Made by a program: the position numbers and the translations under genes. The notes below the pieces were generated by a model. It saw nothing but the letters and a program-made list of their open reading frames with translations. It was not told the origin of the DNA and made no database searches. A DNA stretch of 64,000 nucleotides from Roseobacter insulae (GTDB lineage Bacteria; Pseudomonadota; Alphaproteobacteria; Rhodobacterales; Rhodobacteraceae): NCBI RefSeq assembly GCF_019375555.1, contig NZ_JAHXDN010000001.1, forward strand, positions 659,501 to 723,500, read 5' to 3'. Positions 52,137-62,068 of the stretch are shown here, piece by piece; position 1 is the first letter of the stretch; each line of letters begins with the position of its first letter.

Positions 52137-52895
52137 TCAGGAGATTTTGAAGTTGTCGCCAAGGTAGACACGACGCACGTTTTCGTTTTGCACAACCTCG
52201 TCCGGCGTTCCCGACATGAGCACCCGTCCTTCGTGCAGAATGTAAGCGCGATCAACGATTTCCAGCGTCTCGCGGACGTTGTGATCCGTGATCAGGACAC
52301 CGATTCCGCGTTTCTTCAAGTCTGCGACTAAGTGCCGGATGTCGCCGACAGAAATCGGGTCGACTCCCGCGAAAGGTTCATCGAGCAGCAGGTATTTTGG
52401 ATTGGCGGCAAGGCATCGCGCGATTTCGACCCGGCGCCGCTCTCCCCCCGACAATGCGAGGGCGGGCGCGCGGCGCAGGTGCTCGATGGAAAACTCGCTT
52501 AGCAGTTCCTCAAGCCGTTCGCGACGCTTGTGGCGGTCGGGCTCACGGATGTCGAGAATGGCGCTGATATTGTCCTGAACCGACAAGCCGCGGAAGATGC
52601 TCATCTCCTGCGGCAGGTAGCCGATGCCGAGGCGCGCACGGCGGTACATCGGCAGCTGCGTGACGTCCTGACCGTCGATGCGTACCGTGCCGCCCTCGGG
52701 AATAACCAGCCCCGCTACGGCGTAGAACGTCGTGGTTTTACCCGACCCGTTAGGCCCCAGAAGCGCAACAACTTCGCCCTTTTCCAGATACATCGAGAAA
52801 TCGCGAATGACTGTCTTCTTGCGGTAGGATTTGCGCAGGTGCTCCACATGGAGCCCGGCAGACCCATCGGCAACCGTCAGGACGGGTCGGGCCAT
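52137..52895 (-). CDS. lptB: LPS export ABC transporter ATP-binding protein
   Basis: A 252-residue LptB. Walker A is GPNGSGKTT, signature ALSGGERRRVEIARCLAAN and Walker B YLLLDEPFAGVDP. It energises lipopolysaccharide extraction from the inner membrane by LptFG and passage over LptC to LptA. The ATG overlaps the lptA stop by one base (TGATG). Confidence 0.96.
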   Translation of the reverse strand: MARPVLTVADGSAGLHVEHLRKSYRKKTVIRDFSMYLEKGEVVALLGPNGSGKTTTFYAVAGLVIPEGGTVRIDGQDVTQLPMYRRARLGIGYLPQEMSIFRGLSVQDNISAILDIREPDRHKRRERLEELLSEFSIEHLRRAPALALSGGERRRVEIARCLAANPKYLLLDEPFAGVDPISVGDIRHLVADLKKRGIGVLITDHNVRETLEIVDRAYILHEGRVLMSGTPDEVVQNENVRRVYLGDNFKIS

Positions 52896-53386
52896 CAGTT
52901 GTCGCCCGTTTGAAGGATCGTTTTGACCGAGCCGGACATTTGCGCGGTGCCGCTTTCAAGCTGAACCGTCATGCGATCCGCCGTCAGTGCCGATGGCCCT
53001 TGGGTCAGCAGGACATTGCCCGTCATCACGATCGTGCCATCATCGATATTGTAGTTGGCCTTCTCTGATTCGGCCGCGTCAGGACCAGAAACAAGCAGCA
53101 CGTCGCCCGTTGCCTCCATGCTTTCGATCCCATCGGTTTCTTCACGGTAGACAACCAGCACGCGTTTCGCGGAAAGCCGCATCTCTCCCTGACCAACTAC
53201 CACATTTCCTGTGAAAACGGCGGTTCCGGTGGCTTGATCGACCGACAGATTGTCAGCCGTGACCTCGACGGGCAGGCTTTTGTCTTGTTGCAAGGCCCCG
53301 AATGCGACCTGCGTCCCTTGCGCCATGAGCGCGGGAGCCGTCGCCAGAATTATCAAGGGGAGGGTCATTAGTTTTAACAATTTCAC
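52895..53386 (-). CDS. lptA: LPS transport periplasmic protein
   Basis: A 163-residue LptA with signal peptide (MKLLKLMTLPLIILATAPALMAQ). The OstA-like beta-jellyroll is visible in LPVEVTADNLSVDQATGTAV and FTGNVVVGQGEMRLSAKRV. It forms the periplasmic bridge for LPS between LptC and the outer-membrane LptDE. It lies three bases after lptC and overlaps lptB. Confidence 0.94.
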   Translation of the reverse strand: MKLLKLMTLPLIILATAPALMAQGTQVAFGALQQDKSLPVEVTADNLSVDQATGTAVFTGNVVVGQGEMRLSAKRVLVVYREETDGIESMEATGDVLLVSGPDAAESEKANYNIDDGTIVMTGNVLLTQGPSALTADRMTVQLESGTAQMSGSVKTILQTGDN

Positions 53387-53389
53387 GCG

Positions 53390-53998
53390 TCAGTCTTTCA
53401 CCTGTTTGGGCTGATATATCAGTTTCACGCCGTTTGTGAAAAACAATTGGGCCGGCGCGTTCGGTTCGGGTGACATCAGGTGCATTTGACCCGCGATCAG
53501 ATCGCCGCCAGGCGTCGTGGCAAGCACGGTATCGGGTGACCTGATGTCGAGGGCGGAAATGCGTGCGGTCAATGCTTCGCTGGTTATCTGGTATCCCTGT
53601 GACGTGGTGATGACCACATTGCCCGTCAAGTCCGAAGTGTCGTTTGCGAGATCGATGGTGGCTTCTTTCGAGGTCACGGTCAGGCGCGTGCCATTGGCCA
53701 TGTCGACCTTCACGAAGACATCTTTTGCCGTTGTGGGCCCCGCCATGCTGTTGGGTGAGCTTGCGGTTTCGGCCACAAAGGCGATCAGGTCGCCGTTTGC
53801 TGTTGTGCCCGAGTAATAGGGGCCCGAGACCTTCTGGTTCAGCAAGCGGTCCTGAACCTCGGTATCGGCAAAAGGGATCGAGCTGGTCGGGTCGACCACC
53901 CGTGCCAGCAGAAACAGGGTAGACAGGAGGCCCAGAGCGGCAAGCGGCAGAGCCACCTTGAGCCATGCCACCATGCGTGAGTAACGATCTCCCTGCAT
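53390..53998 (-). CDS. lptC: LPS export system protein LptC
   Basis: A 202-residue LptC with one N-terminal membrane anchor (MVAWLKVALPLAALGLLSTL). The periplasmic part shows repeated beta strands similar to LptA, such as DTSDLTGNVVITTSQGYQIT. It receives LPS from LptB2FG and hands it to LptA. It begins six bases after kdsD and precedes lptA. Confidence 0.92.
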   Translation of the reverse strand: MQGDRYSRMVAWLKVALPLAALGLLSTLFLLARVVDPTSSIPFADTEVQDRLLNQKVSGPYYSGTTANGDLIAFVAETASSPNSMAGPTTAKDVFVKVDMANGTRLTVTSKEATIDLANDTSDLTGNVVITTSQGYQITSEALTARISALDIRSPDTVLATTPGGDLIAGQMHLMSPEPNAPAQLFFTNGVKLIYQPKQVKD

Positions 53999-54004
53999 CG
54001 GCGC

Positions 54005-54967
54005 TCAGCCCAGTCCGACGCGCAGACAGTCATGAATGCGGATCAGACCCTGCGGGATCGGCGGACCGTCCGTCGCGACGACGAACAGGCTGGTGATCTG
54101 ACGCCCCTGCATCATCGCGACCGCTTTTTCAGCCAATGCGCCCGGTTCGATGGTGACGGGGGAGGCGGTCATGACATCCTGTGCGCGCAGGGCCAGAAGC
54201 CCCTCCATGTGGCGCCGCAAGTCACCATCTGTGATGATCCCCGCGAGGTGGCCTGCAGCGTCGGTCACGCCCACCACACCGAAACCCTTTTGGCTGATCT
54301 CTATCAGCGCTTCGGACATCGGCGTTGTCGGGGTCACCAATGGCAGTTCGTCGCCCGTGTGCATGAGGTCGGAGACCCGGCTCAACTGCGCGCCCAGTTT
54401 GCCGCCGGGATGGAAGTCGCGAAAGTTCTCCGGGGTGAATGCGCGGTGTTCCATAAGCGCAATGGCCAGAGCGTCCCCGAGGGCAAGGGTCATTGTGGTG
54501 GAGGAGGATGGCACAACGCCGGTGCCACAGGCCTCGCCCAGTTTGGGCAGCAACAGCACGACGTCGCATTCCCGTCCGAGGCTGGAGCCTTCGACGCTGG
54601 TAATGCCCAGCAGGGGAATGTCAAAGCGCCGTGCGTAGGCAACCAGATTGGCAAGTTCGGGCGCTTCGCCGGAATTCGAAATCGCCAGCACAACATCGGC
54701 GCTGGTGATCATGCCCAGATCGCCGTGGCTGGCCTCGGCCGGATGCACGAATTGCGCCGGAGTGCCGGTGCTTGCCATCGTTGCCGCAATCTTGCGGGCA
54801 ATGTGACCGGACTTTCCGATCCCGGTGACAATGACCCTCCCCTTGCTGTTCAGCAGCAAATCAATCGCGTCACGGAAGCGTCCGTCGAGCCGATCGGCCA
54901 GCGTGGTCAATGCGTCCGCTTCGGTGCGGATAACGCGTCTTGCCGTATCAAGGAAAGGTGTGCTCAT
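54005..54967 (-). CDS. kdsD: Arabinose-5-phosphate isomerase (KdsD/KpsF)
   Basis: A 320-residue protein: an N-terminal SIS domain (GRVIVTGIGKSGHIARKIAA, PAEASHGDLGMI) and two CBS domains (VTPTTPMSEALIEISQKGFG, DVMTASPVTIEPGALAEKAV). It makes arabinose 5-phosphate, the first step to Kdo. It overlaps the RNase D gene by ATGA. With kdsB in the window, Kdo activation for LPS or capsule is covered at two points. Confidence 0.95.
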   Translation of the reverse strand: MSTPFLDTARRVIRTEADALTTLADRLDGRFRDAIDLLLNSKGRVIVTGIGKSGHIARKIAATMASTGTPAQFVHPAEASHGDLGMITSADVVLAISNSGEAPELANLVAYARRFDIPLLGITSVEGSSLGRECDVVLLLPKLGEACGTGVVPSSSTTMTLALGDALAIALMEHRAFTPENFRDFHPGGKLGAQLSRVSDLMHTGDELPLVTPTTPMSEALIEISQKGFGVVGVTDAAGHLAGIITDGDLRRHMEGLLALRAQDVMTASPVTIEPGALAEKAVAMMQGRQITSLFVVATDGPPIPQGLIRIHDCLRVGLG

Positions 54968-55578
54968 GAATGTGCAAAGATATCCGTGTCAGGCCAGCCT
55001 TCCAGATCGAGGCGTGCACGCATGGGCAAAAAGTCGAAACAGGCCTGTGCGATGTCCATCCGACCTTCCCGCTCCAGCATGACGTTGAGCGCATCCCGCA
55101 GGGCATGCAGGTACAGCACGTCTGACGCGGCATATTCGACTTGCGCCTCGGTCAGATCTTCGGCCCCCCAATCGCTGGACTGCTGTTGCTTGGAAATGTC
55201 GATGTTCAGCATTTCCTGCAACAGTTTTGCCAGACCGTGGCGATCTGTGTAGGTGCGCACCAGCCGGCTCGCGATCTTGGTGCAGTAAACGGGAGACGCC
55301 GTTGCGCCGAAGCTGTTCAGCATCGCTGCAATGTCGAAACGTCCGAAGTGAAAGAGCTTCAAAACGTCCTGATTCTCCAGCAGGGCGCAGAGGTTCCGTG
55401 CCTCCGTCTGGCCTTGCGCGATCTGCACCAGATGGGCATTGCCGTCCCCGCCTGAAAGCTGCACGACGCACAGTCGGTCGCGATGCGGATTGAGGCCCAT
55501 GGTTTCGCAATCGATTGCGACGACACGGCCCAGTTCGAGACCGTCGGGCAGGTCATTTTTGTAAACGGAATGAGTCAT
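54964..55578 (-). CDS. rnd: Ribonuclease D-like 3'-5' exonuclease
   Basis: A 204-residue DEDDy exonuclease. The acidic residues lie in VVAIDCETMGLNPHRDRL, FHFGRFDIAAML and YAASDVLYLHAL. It lacks the HRDC domains of full-length RNase D, as is common in alphaproteobacterial short forms. The start MTHSVYKNDLPDG fits the domain; the upstream extension to 55752 does not. It is the first gene of the kdsD-lptCAB transcript. Confidence 0.92.
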   Translation of the reverse strand: MTHSVYKNDLPDGLELGRVVAIDCETMGLNPHRDRLCVVQLSGGDGNAHLVQIAQGQTEARNLCALLENQDVLKLFHFGRFDIAAMLNSFGATASPVYCTKIASRLVRTYTDRHGLAKLLQEMLNIDISKQQQSSDWGAEDLTEAQVEYAASDVLYLHALRDALNVMLEREGRMDIAQACFDFLPMRARLDLEGWPDTDIFAHS

Positions 55579-55621
55579 GCACACCCTATATCCTGCCTTC
55601 TTGGCTTGTGGAAGCACGAGG

Positions 55622-56398
55622 TTACTTCGAAATCTCCGCCAGATCGGGTCTTGGAAACCGACGCAGGAGCTTGCAGACAAGCGCCCGGCAGTCATGTTCG
55701 CGCCAGCCCTCGGTGTAAAGTGCAGCGGGAAGGTCCGGGTGCTTGAGCACAAGCCGCCGCCAGTTATGTACGATCAGGCAGCGGAGAATTGCCACGTCCA
55801 GCGGTGCAAGCTGTGTTCCGTCCGGAAGGCACAGGTCTATTTCCTGCAGGATCTCGTGAAGGTTGTCGTAATCGGTCTTCAGCCCCTCAGGCGACAGCTG
55901 CATCTTAAGCCATTCAGGAACGTTGCGGCCCCTGAGGGCCAGTGCCCCTTGGGGCGGGATGGCGTCCTCCGCCCCGATGAATACCCGTGTCAGAAGCAGT
56001 GAAAAGCCGCGTGTCACCATGTCGTCACGCTGATCGGGCTCGGCGCTTTGGGTCACGACAATCTGCCAGTCCGTGGGCATGTCGCCGGGGCTTGCGTAAA
56101 TACGCCGGGTCGCGGCGATGGTTTCTGCCCGGCCATGCGGTGTCAGGCTGTGTCGGCTGGTACGACCGGATTTCTGCGATACGATCCACCCATCGTTGCG
56201 CAGGCGATGCAGCGCGACGCGGGTGGCTTCCGCGCGCACATCCATAGCCGTCATGATCGCCGAGAGTACAGGTCCGTCTATGCCGGCTCCTTCAGCCTGA
56301 GACAAATCGCCAAACACGCTGACAAGCAGCGACCAGACGCGCTGACCCCCCAGATCGGTGAGGGCGCTGGCAAAACCCTTCACTTCTTCAGAAGGCAT
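55622..56398 (-). CDS. paaX: PaaX-family transcriptional repressor
   Basis: A 258-residue PaaX. The N-terminal winged helix holds VRAEATRVALHRLRNDGWIV; the middle and C-terminal parts fit the family. In E. coli PaaX represses paa genes until phenylacetyl-CoA binds. It is the last gene of the paa operon and its start overlaps the paaZ stop by 11 bases. The inverted repeat at 63328-63365 is its likely operator. Confidence 0.93.
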   Translation of the reverse strand: MPSEEVKGFASALTDLGGQRVWSLLVSVFGDLSQAEGAGIDGPVLSAIMTAMDVRAEATRVALHRLRNDGWIVSQKSGRTSRHSLTPHGRAETIAATRRIYASPGDMPTDWQIVVTQSAEPDQRDDMVTRGFSLLLTRVFIGAEDAIPPQGALALRGRNVPEWLKMQLSPEGLKTDYDNLHEILQEIDLCLPDGTQLAPLDVAILRCLIVHNWRRLVLKHPDLPAALYTEGWREHDCRALVCKLLRRFPRPDLAEISK

Positions 56399-58430
56399 TC
56401 ATGGTCAGCAGTTCATATTCCGCAACGGCTGCCTCTTTCTGGTTGGTCAATGTCACGTGCCAGCGTATTTCTCCGTAGTCGTCGTTGCGCGGCGTCTTTG
56501 CCTTTACGGTCAACCGGACACTGACACTGTCCCCCGGCTCCACCGGTGCCATGAAGCGCAGAGTGTCGAGGCCTGTATTGGCAAGGACCGGACCGGGGTC
56601 GGGTTGGACAAACATGCCAGCCGCAAAGCTCAACAGCAGGTAGCCATGCGCGACACGTCCGGGAAAGAATGGATTTGCGGCAGCGGCCGCATCGTCCATA
56701 TGCGCGTAAAACGTGTCGCCGGTAAAATGTGCGAAGGTCTCGATATCTTCCAGGGTGATGGTGCGGAGCCCGGCATACAGCGTGTCACCGATCTGCAGGT
56801 CGTTAAAGGCGCGCGTGAACGGGTGAGGTTTGTCGGTAATTTCCTCGGCGCCCTTGATCCACTGGCCGCCGATCGCCGTCAAGATATCCGGGCTGCCCTG
56901 AACCGCTGTGCGTTGCATGTAGTGCATCACGCCCCGTATGCCCCCGAGCTCTTCGCCGCCACCCGCGCGGCCCGGCCCGCCGTGTACCATATGGGGCAGG
57001 GGCGCTCCGTGGCCGGTGGCCTCTTTCATCGATGACCGGTTATTGAAATAAAGCCTGCCGTGAAATGCCGCAGACCCGACAGTGATGTCGCGGGCCACCT
57101 CGCGATCATTGGTGATCACCGAGGCGACAAGCGATCCCTTGCCGCGATTGAGCAGTTGGATCGCATGATCGATGTCGCGATAGCCCATAACGGTAGAGAC
57201 CGGGCCAAACGCTTCGGTGTCGTGCACCCGTTGGGCGCTGTCGGGGTTTGCGCAATGAAACAATATCGGCGGCAGGAAGGCGCCCTTGTCCCGGTCCGCG
57301 CCGTCGACGGCGAAATCATCCGGGTCACCGAAGACCCTTTCTGCCTCGTCTGCGATCCGGTCGACCTTGTCCAGAACATCACGTTTTTGCCCGCGCGAAA
57401 CGAGCGCGCCCATACGTGTGGTATCCAACCGCGGGTCACCCAACCGCGTGGCGGACAGCCGTTCCGATATCGCCGAAATGGCGGCATCAACATGCGGTTG
57501 TGGCACGATAATGCGCCGAATGGCGGTGCATTTCTGCCCCGCCTTGGCCGTCATCTCGCGGTGAACTTCCTTGATGAAAAGGTCAAACTCCGGTGTCCCG
57601 GGTCCTGCATCAGGTCCCAGAATGGAGGCGTTGAGGCTGTCCTGCTCCGCTGTGAAACGGGTTGAGCGTTCGAGCAACAAGGGATTGGCACGCAATTTCA
57701 GCGCCGTGGCGGCTGACCCGGTAAAGCTGACTGCATCCTGGCAATCGAGATGGTCGAGCATATCGCCGATACCGCCGGTCACCAACTGCAAAGCCCCCGC
57801 AGGCAACAGGCCGCTTTCCAGCATGATCCGCACACAGGCCTCGGTGACATAGCAGGTTGTTGTTGCGGGTTTCACGATAGCCGGCACACCGGCCAGAATC
57901 GTCGGCGCCAGTTTTTCCAACATGCCCCAGACAGGAAAGTTGAACGCGTTGATATGAACGGCGACGCCCAGTAGCGGGGTGGCGATGTGACGACCCATGA
58001 ATTGCCCGTCACGTCCCAGCTGTTCCACCGGGCCATCAAGGTAGACATGCCCGTCCGGCATTTCGCGCCTGCCCTTGGACGCGAACACCAGCATCGTACC
58101 GATACCGCCATCCACGTCGATCATGTGATCGGACTGCGTGGCTCCCGTGTCGAAGCTGAGATCATAAAGCGGCTGGCGATGCTCTTTGAGGTAAAGCGCG
58201 AGCGCCTTGAGCATGCGCGCGCGGTCGTGGAAGGTGAGTTTGCGCAGGTTTGGTCCACCGGTATCGCGAGCAAAACCAAGCATTGCCTGCACATCCAGCG
58301 CGTCATTGCCGGCGGTTGCGATGGCCTCGCCCGTGATGGCGCTTGCAATGGACCGCGCGCCTTCGCCCGGGCCGATCCATTGCCCGGCGGCAAAGCTCAT
58401 GACATCGCGCAGGTTCTGATCCTTGGGCAT
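56388..58430 (-). CDS. paaZ: Bifunctional oxepin-CoA hydrolase / 3-oxo-5,6-dehydrosuberyl-CoA semialdehyde dehydrogenase
   Basis: A 680-residue PaaZ, as in E. coli (about 681). The N-terminal aldehyde dehydrogenase domain (about 1-520) holds the catalytic Cys in [13 protein letters not shown] and NAD-binding parts such as [11 protein letters not shown]. The C-terminal MaoC-like hydratase domain (about 540-680) holds [18 protein letters not shown] and [15 protein letters not shown]. It hydrolyses the oxepin-CoA ring and oxidises the aldehyde formed. The gene begins nine bases after the paaE stop. Confidence 0.96.
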   Translation of the reverse strand: MPKDQNLRDVMSFAAGQWIGPGEGARSIASAITGEAIATAGNDALDVQAMLGFARDTGGPNLRKLTFHDRARMLKALALYLKEHRQPLYDLSFDTGATQSDHMIDVDGGIGTMLVFASKGRREMPDGHVYLDGPVEQLGRDGQFMGRHIATPLLGVAVHINAFNFPVWGMLEKLAPTILAGVPAIVKPATTTCYVTEACVRIMLESGLLPAGALQLVTGGIGDMLDHLDCQDAVSFTGSAATALKLRANPLLLERSTRFTAEQDSLNASILGPDAGPGTPEFDLFIKEVHREMTAKAGQKCTAIRRIIVPQPHVDAAISAISERLSATRLGDPRLDTTRMGALVSRGQKRDVLDKVDRIADEAERVFGDPDDFAVDGADRDKGAFLPPILFHCANPDSAQRVHDTEAFGPVSTVMGYRDIDHAIQLLNRGKGSLVASVITNDREVARDITVGSAAFHGRLYFNNRSSMKEATGHGAPLPHMVHGGPGRAGGGEELGGIRGVMHYMQRTAVQGSPDILTAIGGQWIKGAEEITDKPHPFTRAFNDLQIGDTLYAGLRTITLEDIETFAHFTGDTFYAHMDDAAAAANPFFPGRVAHGYLLLSFAAGMFVQPDPGPVLANTGLDTLRFMAPVEPGDSVSVRLTVKAKTPRNDDYGEIRWHVTLTNQKEAAVAEYELLTMNAF

Positions 58431-58439
58431 TTGAGATCC

Positions 58440-59504
58440 TCAGTGGGTGTCGTATTCGACGACGATTTTATCACTCAGCGGATAGCACTGACAGGTCAGC
58501 ACAAGGCCTTGCTCGACCTCGTAGTCTTCCAGGGCATGATTGCTGAGCATTTCGTATTCGCCCTCCAGCACCCGAGCCTTGCAGGTCGAACACACGCCTG
58601 CCTTGCAGGCAAAGGGTGCGTCCAGGGCGTTGTCGAGCGCGGCCTCCAATATGGATTGATCCTTGGGCATGGTGAACGTGCGGGTGACACCTTCGACGGT
58701 GACCTGCGCCTCGGTGCCCGCTTGATCCGCAGCGCGCGCCGCAAGTGCCTGTTTGGCCAGGCGGCCCTGCTGGCTTTCGGTAAAGAGCTCGAACTTGATC
58801 TGATCAGGCTCTAATCCGTGTGTCTTGAGACTATCCGCGATGGCCAGCATCATGGGTTCGGGTCCGCAGATGAACGCTGTAGTGACCGACGTCACATCGA
58901 TCCAGTGTTTGAACAGGTTCTCGCACTTTTCCTGATCCACACGGCCCGTGAACAACTCCATATCCTGTCCCGATTCCAGAACGTGAATGATGGTCAATCG
59001 CCCCATGTAGCGGTTTTTCAGATCTTCAAGCTCTTCGCGAAACATGATCGTGTTAACCGCACGGTTGGCATAAACCAGCGTGAAGGTGGCGCGCGGTTCT
59101 CGCGCCAGCACGGTTTTCAGGATCGACAGCACCGGGGTGATACCCGACCCACCGGCAAAGCCGAGGTAGGATTTCGCCTGGTCAGGCTCTAACTCGGTGA
59201 AAAACGTGCCCGATGGCGGCATTGCCTGCAGGGTATCGCCGACTTTGAGATTTGTATTGGCAAAGGTCGAAAAGGCGCCGCCGTCCACGCGTTTGATGCC
59301 CACCCGCAACACGCCGTCGTCAAGACCCGCGCAGATCGAATAGTTGCGCCGCAGTTCCGTCCCGTCGAAGTCGCGCTTGAAGGTCAGGTACTGCCCTTGC
59401 TTGAAATCGAAGATTTCCGGGTTTTCGGGTTTCAGCGTGAGCACCACAGCATCACGAATGGTGTGGTGAATATCGGTCACGGTAAGGGGGTGAAACTGGG
59501 CCAT
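58440..59504 (-). CDS. paaE: Phenylacetyl-CoA epoxidase reductase subunit
   Basis: A 354-residue reductase: FAD-binding (RRNYSICAGLDDG), NAD-binding (SYLGFAGGSGITPVLSILKT) and a C-terminal plant-type 2Fe-2S domain with four cysteines in CKAGVCSTCKARVLEG and LTCQCYP. It supplies electrons to the PaaABC epoxidase. The start MAQFHPLTVTDIHHT was chosen; upstream codons are not part of the family. It begins six bases after the paaD stop. Confidence 0.95.
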   Translation of the reverse strand: MAQFHPLTVTDIHHTIRDAVVLTLKPENPEIFDFKQGQYLTFKRDFDGTELRRNYSICAGLDDGVLRVGIKRVDGGAFSTFANTNLKVGDTLQAMPPSGTFFTELEPDQAKSYLGFAGGSGITPVLSILKTVLAREPRATFTLVYANRAVNTIMFREELEDLKNRYMGRLTIIHVLESGQDMELFTGRVDQEKCENLFKHWIDVTSVTTAFICGPEPMMLAIADSLKTHGLEPDQIKFELFTESQQGRLAKQALAARAADQAGTEAQVTVEGVTRTFTMPKDQSILEAALDNALDAPFACKAGVCSTCKARVLEGEYEMLSNHALEDYEVEQGLVLTCQCYPLSDKIVVEYDTH

Positions 59505-59509
59505 ATCTC

Positions 59510-59977
59510 TCAGATGCACTTGAAGTAATCGAAGGGTTCCAGGCATTCCTGACAGCGCCATTGCGCCTTGCAGGGGGTCGAGCCGAACTGGCTGATCCGC
59601 TCCACCCGGTCGGACTTGCAAAGCGGGCAGTGACTTGGTCCGCCCGCCGGTTGCGGCGGCGCTATGCCATATTCTTCAAGCCGCTTTCTGCCACGTTCGG
59701 TCAGCCAGTCGGTTGTCCAGGCCGGAGACAGTTGTGTCTTAAGGGCGATCTTTTCAACGCCGTGGCTCCGGAGTGCGGTCTCGATATCAAGGTTGATGAT
59801 CCGTGTTGCAGGACAACCCGAATAGGTCGGGGTCACCGTCACCTCGAGCGTATCGTCTCGCCACTGAACATCACGGATGATCCCAAGGTCGATCAGGCTG
59901 ATGACCGGGATCTCAGGATCCGGTACGGCGTCCAGCCATTGCCAGATCGTTTTTTCATCGGGTTTGTCGGTTACCAT
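59510..59977 (-). CDS. paaD: Phenylacetyl-CoA epoxidase maturation protein
   Basis: A 155-residue MIP18/DUF59 protein. DAVPDPEIPVISLIDLGIIR is the DUF59 start and TYSGCPATRIINLDIETAL the conserved Cys motif; a C-terminal zinc-like CPLCKSD with CQEC follows. PaaD is needed for epoxidase activity, probably in iron-sulfur or diiron maturation. The start overlaps the paaC stop (ATGGTAA). Confidence 0.94.
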   Translation of the reverse strand: MVTDKPDEKTIWQWLDAVPDPEIPVISLIDLGIIRDVQWRDDTLEVTVTPTYSGCPATRIINLDIETALRSHGVEKIALKTQLSPAWTTDWLTERGRKRLEEYGIAPPQPAGGPSHCPLCKSDRVERISQFGSTPCKAQWRCQECLEPFDYFKCI

Positions 59978-60726
59978 GTTGCGTCCGGATAGGCGCGTTG
60001 CAGCCACTGCATCTGCGCCAGGATGTGTCCAAGGTGTTCTGAGTGGCGTTGGCCGGATTTACCGCCCTTATGGGCAAATGTGCCGTCAGGTCGGGTGAGC
60101 GTTGCCTTGGCGAGGACCTCGTCCAGCAAGCTGTCAAATGCCGCGCGGAGGGATGTCGGATCAGGGGCAATCCCCTCGGATATCATCGCCTCATCGACGG
60201 CATCCTTGAAAAACATCTCGCCGATGTAGGGATAGAGCCTGTCAAGGGCGCTTTGCATCCTTTTGTGGCTTTCTTCGGTTCCGTCGCCAAGGCCGATCAC
60301 CGTATCTGTTGTGCGTTCAAGGTGGTAGGTGACTTCCTTGAGTGATTTTTCGGCAATCGCGGCCACCTGCGTGTGGCTGCTGCCTGTCAAGGCGGTCAGA
60401 TAGCCCCTGTGCCAGGCGTCAAACAGGAACTGCCGCATGATCGTCTGGCCAAAATCGCCATTGGGCTGTTCGACCAGCAGCACGTTATGAAAATCCCAGA
60501 CATCGCGGCGAAAGGCGAGCGCATCGGCGTCACGGCCCTTGCCCTCGACCTCGCCCGCGAGGTTCAGCCAGAGCGTTGTCTGGCCGATCAGGTCAAGCGC
60601 GGTATTGGCCAGCGCGATGTCTTCTTCGAGCACCGGGGCCACGCCGCACCATTCCGACACGCGATGGCCCAGCACCAGCGTGTTGTCGCCCATCCGGCAC
60701 AGAAATTCGAAAAGCGGATCGCTCAC
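59971..60726 (-). CDS. paaC: Phenylacetyl-CoA epoxidase structural subunit
   Basis: A 251-residue ferritin-like PaaC. LGHRVSEWCGVAPVLEEDIA and FRRDVWDFHNVLLVEQPNGD are close to the family. It lacks the diiron site and stabilises PaaA in the epoxidase. It overlaps paaB by ATGA and paaD by seven bases. Confidence 0.95.
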   Translation of the reverse strand: MSDPLFEFLCRMGDNTLVLGHRVSEWCGVAPVLEEDIALANTALDLIGQTTLWLNLAGEVEGKGRDADALAFRRDVWDFHNVLLVEQPNGDFGQTIMRQFLFDAWHRGYLTALTGSSHTQVAAIAEKSLKEVTYHLERTTDTVIGLGDGTEESHKRMQSALDRLYPYIGEMFFKDAVDEAMISEGIAPDPTSLRAAFDSLLDEVLAKATLTRPDGTFAHKGGKSGQRHSEHLGHILAQMQWLQRAYPDATW

Positions 60727-61067
60727 ATTGCACCTACTTCGTCAGGGATGTCGAAGAACGTCGGGTGGCGGTAAACCTTGTCATTCGATGGCTCGTACAG
60801 CGGGCCTTTCTCTTCCGGCGATGACGCGGCGATGGCGCTGGCTTCGACCACCCAGATGCTGAGACCTTCGTTGCGGCGGGTATAGACGTCGCGTGCATTC
60901 TTGATGGCGCTTTCGGCATCGGCGGCATGCAGCGACCCCACGTGCCGGTGGCTGAGGCCATGCTGCCCGCGGATAAAGACCTCCCATAGGGGCCATTCGG
61001 TAGCGCGGGGTTTGCCATGGGGGGCTGCCTCGGTGGCATCGTAGGATCCGGATTCGGGGCTGCTCAT
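60723..61067 (-). CDS. paaB: Phenylacetyl-CoA epoxidase subunit B
   Basis: A 114-residue PaaB, longer at the N-terminus than E. coli (95). WPLWEVFIRGQHGLSHRHVG and YTRRNEGLSIWVV match the family. The start MSSPESGSYDATE at 61067 follows the paaA stop by five bases; the extension inside paaA was discarded. PaaB is required for the active epoxidase complex, possibly bridging PaaAC dimers. Confidence 0.93.
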   Translation of the reverse strand: MSSPESGSYDATEAAPHGKPRATEWPLWEVFIRGQHGLSHRHVGSLHAADAESAIKNARDVYTRRNEGLSIWVVEASAIAASSPEEKGPLYEPSNDKVYRHPTFFDIPDEVGAM

Positions 61068-61072
61068 ATCAA

Positions 61073-62065
61073 TTACTCCGCTGCCATTTTGCGTGCGCGT
61101 TTCTTTTCCGCGTGCGCCAGAAGCCCCTCGCGCACCCAACGGCCCTCGTCCCACGCCATGTTACGGGCTTCCATCCGATCGGTCGAACAGGGGCCGTTAC
61201 CTTGCAGAACGTCAAAGAACTCATCCCAGTCGGGTTCCGAGAAGTCGTAATGCCCCCGCGTCTCGTTCCATTTCAGGTGCTCATCGGGGACAGTCAGGCC
61301 AAGGTATTCCGCCTGCGGCACGGTCTGGTCCACGAACTTCTGACGCAGTTCGTCATTGGTGTTCATCTTGATCTTCCATGCCATGGATTGTGCAGAATGC
61401 ACCGATTCTGCATCAGATGGGCCGAACATCATCAGCGACGGATACCAGAAGCGGTTGAGCGCATCCTGCGCCATCCTGCGTTGCGCTTCCGTGCCATTCA
61501 CCATCTTCATCATGATGTCGAAGCCCTGACGCTGGTGAAAGGATTCCTCTTTGCAGATGCGTACCATGGCGCGGGCATAGGGCCCGTAAGAGGTGCGCTG
61601 CAGCGGCACCTGGTTCATGATCGCGGCCCCATCGACGAGCCAGCCTACAGCGCCCATATCGGCCCATGTGAGGGTCGGATAGTTGAAGATGGAGGAGTAT
61701 TTCATTCTGCCTGTCAGCAGGTCGCGGGTCAGCTGATCCCGGCTGACCCCCAGCGTTTCCGCGGCACAGTACAGATAAAGGCCATGCCCGGCCTCATCCT
61801 GCACCTTGGCAAGCAGGATCGCCTTCCGCTCCAGCGTGGGCGCGCGGGTGATCCAGTTGCCTTCGGGCAATTGGCCGACGATCTCGGAATGGGCGTGCTG
61901 GCCAATCTGGCGGATCAGCGTCTTGCGGTAACCTTCGGGCATCCAGTCCTTGGGTTCGATCTTGCCGCCGGCGTTGATGCGCTCCTGAAAGGCGCGCTCC
62001 TCGGGGTCCATCTCGTCAAGAGACTTCACGCCCTTGCCGGTGGATTTGATCATCTGTGCATACAT
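61073..62065 (-). CDS. paaA: Phenylacetyl-CoA epoxidase catalytic subunit
   Basis: A 330-residue diiron subunit. Ferritin-like helices carry the iron ligands, with [20 protein letters not shown] and [19 protein letters not shown] showing the ExxH motifs. It epoxidises the ring of phenylacetyl-CoA with O2. It follows the thiolase gene by three bases in the same transcript. Confidence 0.97.
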   Translation of the reverse strand: MYAQMIKSTGKGVKSLDEMDPEERAFQERINAGGKIEPKDWMPEGYRKTLIRQIGQHAHSEIVGQLPEGNWITRAPTLERKAILLAKVQDEAGHGLYLYCAAETLGVSRDQLTRDLLTGRMKYSSIFNYPTLTWADMGAVGWLVDGAAIMNQVPLQRTSYGPYARAMVRICKEESFHQRQGFDIMMKMVNGTEAQRRMAQDALNRFWYPSLMMFGPSDAESVHSAQSMAWKIKMNTNDELRQKFVDQTVPQAEYLGLTVPDEHLKWNETRGHYDFSEPDWDEFFDVLQGNGPCSTDRMEARNMAWDEGRWVREGLLAHAEKKRARKMAAE

Positions 62066-62068
62066 CGT